In this document: in pieces, positions 60,848 to 64,000 of the stretch
Layout: every line of letters begins with the position of its first letter
How positions within the stretch are numbered: position 1 is the stretch's first letter
NCBI RefSeq assembly: GCF_030814695.1
Contig: NZ_JAUSVL010000001.1
Span: 868,001-932,000, forward strand
Direction of reading: 5' to 3'
Length of the DNA stretch: 64,000 bases
Source of the DNA: Oligosphaera ethanolica
Lineage (GTDB): Bacteria > Verrucomicrobiota > Lentisphaeria > Oligosphaerales > Oligosphaeraceae
Translations under genes and position numbers: made by a program
Notes under the pieces: generated by a model
What the model was told of the DNA's origin: nothing
The model's input: the letters and a program-made list of their open reading frames with translations, nothing else
Databases searched by the model: none

Positions 60848-62140
60848 TCAGCCAAGCACGGATGGGTCTAGCAGAAACTCAATGATGCCCACATTCAGGA
60901 TGCCGTGGTCATCATACCACGCCTTGCTGATGTCTTTTCTGACCATGATTTTCGGGAATGAATCACCCGTCAGCGAAAGCGGCCTCAATTCTGAAACAGC
61001 TTTTTCTTCTGTCGCCATGGCGTAGGCCGATTGTATGTATACCCGACGGTTGCCCTTGGCTGCGACAAAGTCGATCTCCTTCGCAACTTTGACCAAGTTG
61101 CCACTCTTGTTCTTTTCCCTGGCATACACTACGCCGACATCGACGGCAAAGCCCCTGGCGATCAGTTCATTGTGGACGATGTTCTCCATGATGTGAGTCA
61201 TCTCCATCTGCCTGAAGCCAATTCGCGCGTTACGCAGTCCGACGTCTTCGCAATAGTATTTCATGGGAAAGTCAAAATAGGACTTGCCTTTGACGTCGTA
61301 GCGCTTGCTGGCGGCAAACAGGAAAGCGTCCTCCAAATGGCCGATATAACTTTTCAGCGTGTTGGCGGATATAGTGACATTTTTTCTGGAGCGGATAGTC
61401 GCTGATATTTTGCTTGGATTTGTCAGCGAACCAACTGACGAACAAAGCAGGTCCAGCACCTGTCCCAGCTCATCCCCATACTCAATTTTCCTTCGCTCCT
61501 TGATGTCTTTGAGATATACTTCGCTGAACAGGGATTGGAGGTACTCCATCTTGGCTGCGTCGTCATGCTTGGAAAGAACCAACGGCATTCCACCATAAAA
61601 CGAGTAGTGGTCGAATGCCTCGTTTTTGTCCCCTCCGACAGCTGCATAAAATTCCGAAAAAGAGAATGGATGAACCCTGATTTCATTACTGCGACCGCGA
61701 AACTCGGTCAGGATGTCACTCGACAGCATCTTGGAATTACTGCCGGTAACATAGACATCAACATTCGCCATCTCTCGAAAATCGTTGAGCGCATCGTAAA
61801 ATGTGATTTCCTTGCCATCGGGCAGGTAAGGATTTTTCACGGGCTCGGACATCTGAATCTCGTCAATAAAGAGGTAGAATTTCCCGGGTTTGCCTTCAAC
61901 TTGCTCCCGGACATACTGAGCGAGTTCAAGCGGATTGCGGTAGCGAACATGCCTTGTCAGGTCAAGTTCGAGCGAGATGATCTGCTCGTCTTTGACTCCT
62001 TGCGCCAGGAGGTACTTCCGAAACAAGGTTCGCAGTAGATACGATTTCCCGCAACGACGAATGCCAGTGATGACTTTGACTTGTCCGTCCCACTGAGCTC
62101 GGATCAGCCGCTGAAGGTAAAAATCTCTTGGGACTTCCAT
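60848..62140 (-). CDS. AAA ATPase with DUF4143 domain
   Basis: The 430-residue protein has an AAA_14 domain with Walker A ITGIRRCGKSYLL (GIRRCGKS at 26-33) and Walker B KFYLFIDEIQ, a sensor region (VYVTGSNSKMLSSDILTEFRGR), HPFSFSEFY, and a C-terminal DUF4143 region resembling a PD-(D/E)xK-type nuclease fold (EIDFVAAKGNRRVYIQSAYAM: E-x-D-F-V and Q). Family members are common in Bacteroidetes, archaea and PVC bacteria, frequently in variable or mobile regions; their function is poorly known. It stands alone between two repeat blocks. No ribosome-binding site is obvious before 62140. Confidence 0.85.
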   Translation of the reverse strand: MEVPRDFYLQRLIRAQWDGQVKVITGIRRCGKSYLLRTLFRKYLLAQGVKDEQIISLELDLTRHVRYRNPLELAQYVREQVEGKPGKFYLFIDEIQMSEPVKNPYLPDGKEITFYDALNDFREMANVDVYVTGSNSKMLSSDILTEFRGRSNEIRVHPFSFSEFYAAVGGDKNEAFDHYSFYGGMPLVLSKHDDAAKMEYLQSLFSEVYLKDIKERRKIEYGDELGQVLDLLCSSVGSLTNPSKISATIRSRKNVTISANTLKSYIGHLEDAFLFAASKRYDVKGKSYFDFPMKYYCEDVGLRNARIGFRQMEMTHIMENIVHNELIARGFAVDVGVVYAREKNKSGNLVKVAKEIDFVAAKGNRRVYIQSAYAMATEEKAVSELRPLSLTGDSFPKIMVRKDISKAWYDDHGILNVGIIEFLLDPSVLG

Positions 62141-62155
62141 AGGGCACCGTTACCT

Positions 62156-62250
62156 GTTGAAAAGTACGCTTCTTTTAGATGTGAATCATCAATAACATGC
62201 CCACATAGCGCAGAATAACAAGCCTATCAGTTGACAAGTACGCTTTTTTG
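62156..62250. promoter_or_regulatory. Two direct repeats upstream of the AAA ATPase gene
   Basis: GTTGAAAAGTACGCTTCTTT (62156-62175) and GTTGACAAGTACGCTTTTTT (62231-62250) match at 18 of 20 positions and are 75 bp apart. They lie 15-110 bp before the ATPase start. Spacing and position suggest regulatory sites. Confidence 0.4.
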
Positions 62251-62870
62251 TAAACCTTCTTTTCAATTAGCGCGGCGCTTTTGTCATGCTTCAGCCATTG
62301 CGAGTGTGCCTGATTTTCTGAAATACGCAGAACGCCCCCTCCTCACGCGAAGCCGCGAAGGGGCGTTTTTTTCCCTCACGCGAAGGCGCGAAGCCGCGAA
62401 GAAGACACCGTCGGGGCGGACCTATGTGTCCGCCCTTTGCATGGCGGCCTGTCTTGCCGCCGCGCGGCAATCCACGCCGCCGATAAGAAGGCGTGAAAGT
62501 TCCGTGGCCCCACGGCTTGCCGTGGGGCAGTTGCCTCACGCGAAGACGCGAAGGGGGTATCTTTTTACTCACGCGAAGACGCGAAGAAGACACCGTCGGG
62601 GCAGACCTATGTGTCCGCCCTTTGCATGGCGGCATGCCTTGCCGCCGCGCGGCAATCCCCGCCGCCAATAAGAAGGCGTGAAAGTTCCGTGGCCCCACGG
62701 CTTGCCGTGGGGCAGTTGCCTCACGCGAAGACGCGAAGGGGGTATCTTTTTACTCACGCGAAGCCGCAAAGACGCGAAGAAGACACCGTAGGGGCGGACC
62801 TATGTGTCCGCCCTTTGCATGGCGGCCAGAGTAGAAGCGGCTTCCAGCCGCTTCTCTGGACTTTGGACAA
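62251..62870. repeat. Tandem array of about 190-bp intergenic repeats
   Basis: Three copies begin at about 62401, 62586 and 62779 (GAAGACACCGT, then GGGGCGGACC...GTCCGCCC). Each includes GCGGCAATCC, CGTGGCCCCACGGCTTGCCG and CTCACGCGAAGACGCGAAG. The last copy is truncated. No gene is seen. Confidence 0.8.
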
Positions 62871-62933
62871 TTTTTTTTGTTTAAAAATAAATCTAAAAAT
62901 TAATTTGCATTCTACCTACTCCGTATTATGCTA

Positions 62934-62983
62934 CCCGTAGCTTGAATGCTGGCGTGTCTGGTCACAACAAAGAAGGGCTACGG
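62934..62983. promoter_or_regulatory. Inverted repeat before the HARE-HTH gene
   Basis: TACCCGTAGC (62934-62943) is matched by GCTACGGGTA just before the ATG at 62986. It could be an operator or part of a transposon end; the upstream 60 bp (62870-62930) is AT-rich. Confidence 0.35.
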
Positions 62984-62985
62984 GT

Positions 62986-63333
62986 ATGGCAAAAGAAATC
63001 AGCAGCAATGATCTCTGTAATGTCTTGGAAACAATGCTTGAATCCGGACTAAAGGCATTGCGCTCGGCCAAAGGTTTGGACGGTCGCCTGGAAGCGAACC
63101 GAAAGGCAGCCGGAAAAAGATCTAACATGTTACTAGTTAGCGATATACTCCGAGAAGCGGGGGAGCCTCTTCACATCAATGAGATCCTTGACCGCGTGCA
63201 GAAGCGCCATGGCGTGAAGCTGCGTCGCGAGTCCATCGTGTCGGCGATGACCAAGAAGGTTCTCGACGGACACACGTTCCGGCGTACAGGACGCAACGAA
63301 TTTGCACTGCTGGACCAAGAGGAGGACGATTAG
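62986..63333 (+). CDS. HARE-HTH-like winged helix protein, transposase partner
   Basis: The 115-residue protein has a short helical N-terminus (LCNVLETMLESGLKALRSAK) and a C-terminal winged helix (about 48-110: LLVSDILREAGEPLHINEILDRVQKRHGVKLRRESIVSAMTKKVLDG, then FRRTGRNEFALL). This matches the pattern of the HARE-HTH/HB1 domain seen in bacterial restriction endonucleases, RNA polymerase delta subunit and eukaryotic ASXL. Its stop is 2 bp before the transposase ATG, so the two are translated together. It may be an accessory DNA-binding protein of the element. Domain assignment is by eye. Confidence 0.65.
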   Translation: MAKEISSNDLCNVLETMLESGLKALRSAKGLDGRLEANRKAAGKRSNMLLVSDILREAGEPLHINEILDRVQKRHGVKLRRESIVSAMTKKVLDGHTFRRTGRNEFALLDQEEDD

Positions 63334-63335
63334 CC

Positions 63336-64000
63336 ATGGAAAACAAATCGCTGCTTGTGTGGTTGCGTGCTTTTTTGGCGACTCTGAGCGTGGGCATCAA
63401 GGATGTTCGGTCACGAAAGCGATTTGTCACGATAGGCATCGGCCTTTTGGGCGCCAGTCATCCAAAAACCATAACCAGCGCCATTAACTTTCTAGATATG
63501 GTGTTCCACTGGAGCGCGTTCTATAAACTTTTCTCCCGGAGTAAATGGGACTGTGAAGGCATATTCGGGCCCATTATCCAGGAGGCCGTCAGTCTCTGCC
63601 CAGTCTACGACCCCATCATTTCCGCCATCGACGATACGCTCGTGCGCAAGACCGGCAAAAAAATCCCCGGTACTGCTTACGCCCGGGACCCTATCAGCCC
63701 CCCGTTTCATGTCAATCTGGTCATTGGCCAGCGCTATCTGGAAACGACCATCATGTGCCACGGCTCTGATCCCAACTCCAGTCGAGCCGTACCCGTGGCG
63801 TTCAGACACGCACCACCGGTCAAGGCTGGAAAAGTGACAAGTCCGGAGGAGGAACAGATACTGAAGGAAGAGAAGAAAAAGCACAACATGAGTGTGCGCG
63901 GTCGCCAGCAGCTTTTTTCCCTTCGTGGGGCAATCGACGCAATACCTGGCGGTTACGACCGTGTCCTTATCCAAAGCGCCGACGGCAGTTTTGCCAACAG
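63336..64000 (+). CDS. DDE transposase (IS701/DDE_5-like), cut by window end
   Basis: The frame is open from ATG 63336 to the last base, with 221 codons visible. SAIDDTLVRKTGKKIPGTAY carries the first catalytic Asp pattern of DDE_5/IS701-like enzymes; ARDPISPPFHVNLVIGQRYLETTIM and DAIPGGYDRVLIQSADGSFAN follow, the last likely near the second Asp. GAGGACGATTAGCC precedes the start, inside the end of the HARE-HTH gene. The third acidic residue and the right end of the element lie outside the window. Confidence 0.7.
   Translation, partial: MENKSLLVWLRAFLATLSVGIKDVRSRKRFVTIGIGLLGASHPKTITSAINFLDMVFHWSAFYKLFSRSKWDCEGIFGPIIQEAVSLCPVYDPIISAIDDTLVRKTGKKIPGTAYARDPISPPFHVNLVIGQRYLETTIMCHGSDPNSSRAVPVAFRHAPPVKAGKVTSPEEEQILKEEKKKHNMSVRGRQQLFSLRGAIDAIPGGYDRVLIQSADGSFAN

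Noticed and set aside
1..64000. tRNA, rRNA, riboswitch or CRISPR loci
   Set aside because: I scanned the intergenic spaces by eye and saw no tRNA-like cloverleaf ends, rRNA signature or spaced repeat array. A covariance-model search would be decisive.

Overview
The window is GC-rich bacterial chromosome that most resembles the PVC superphylum, probably Lentisphaerae (Victivallales-like). The evidence is gene style rather than a marker gene: a GntR-type regulator followed by a prepilin-like protein with the [16 protein letters not shown] start, large glycoside hydrolases, two FAD_oxidored proteins beside a pyruvate-formate-lyase-like glycyl radical enzyme, a giant BspA-type LRR protein, and intergenic spaces full of short palindromic repeats. 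I found no rRNA, tRNA or CRISPR array.

Layout. (1) 1-7.5 kb, + strand: a carbohydrate-degradation cluster with the 3' part of a glycoside hydrolase with a CBM9-like tail, a GH78-type alpha-L-rhamnosidase-like protein, and a third hydrolase split by an ISKra4-type insertion sequence (perfect 23-bp inverted repeats, 9-bp target duplication, probable -1 frameshift site). (2) 7.7-16.1 kb, - strand: a 2800-residue secreted protein with about 44 BspA-type LRRs, about ten Fn3 domains and a composite C-terminus. (3) 16.2-19.2 kb: an AT-rich non-coding stretch and an IS4/IS1634-type element. (4) 19.4-33.5 kb, - strand: an NSS-family sodium symporter, an enolase-superfamily enzyme, a cell-envelope operon (LpoB, YcfL, a PEGA/CsgG-like protein, a COG3014 lipoprotein, an LA_2272-type protein), a SpoIIE phosphatase fused to an anti-sigma-type kinase domain, a Gfo/Idh/MocA oxidoreductase and a large membrane-anchored protein. 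(5) 33.6-36.0 kb: a 10-bp tandem repeat, ApbE, and a WaaP-like kinase that lacks its catalytic Asp.

(6) 36.2-44.1 kb, - strand: a tight six-gene run of a multi-span HflK-like protein, HflC, HflK, a P-type ATPase without the CPC motif, an ABC ATPase without a permease, and a small membrane protein. This is the best candidate for an undescribed system. (7) 45.1-51.8 kb, + strand: an IclR regulator, two FAD oxidoreductases and a glycyl radical enzyme, probably an anaerobic catabolic cluster. (8) 52.2-60.2 kb, - strand: a GntR regulator, a prepilin-like protein and a giant GH2-like protein. (9) 60.8-64 kb: an AAA/DUF4143 ATPase, then a HARE-HTH gene coupled to a DDE transposase that runs off the window.

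Intergenic DNA carries at least five families of short repeats, several palindromic, often at gene ends. They account for nearly all spurious short ORFs there. All functional calls come from reading the translated sequence and remembered family motifs; no searches were run.
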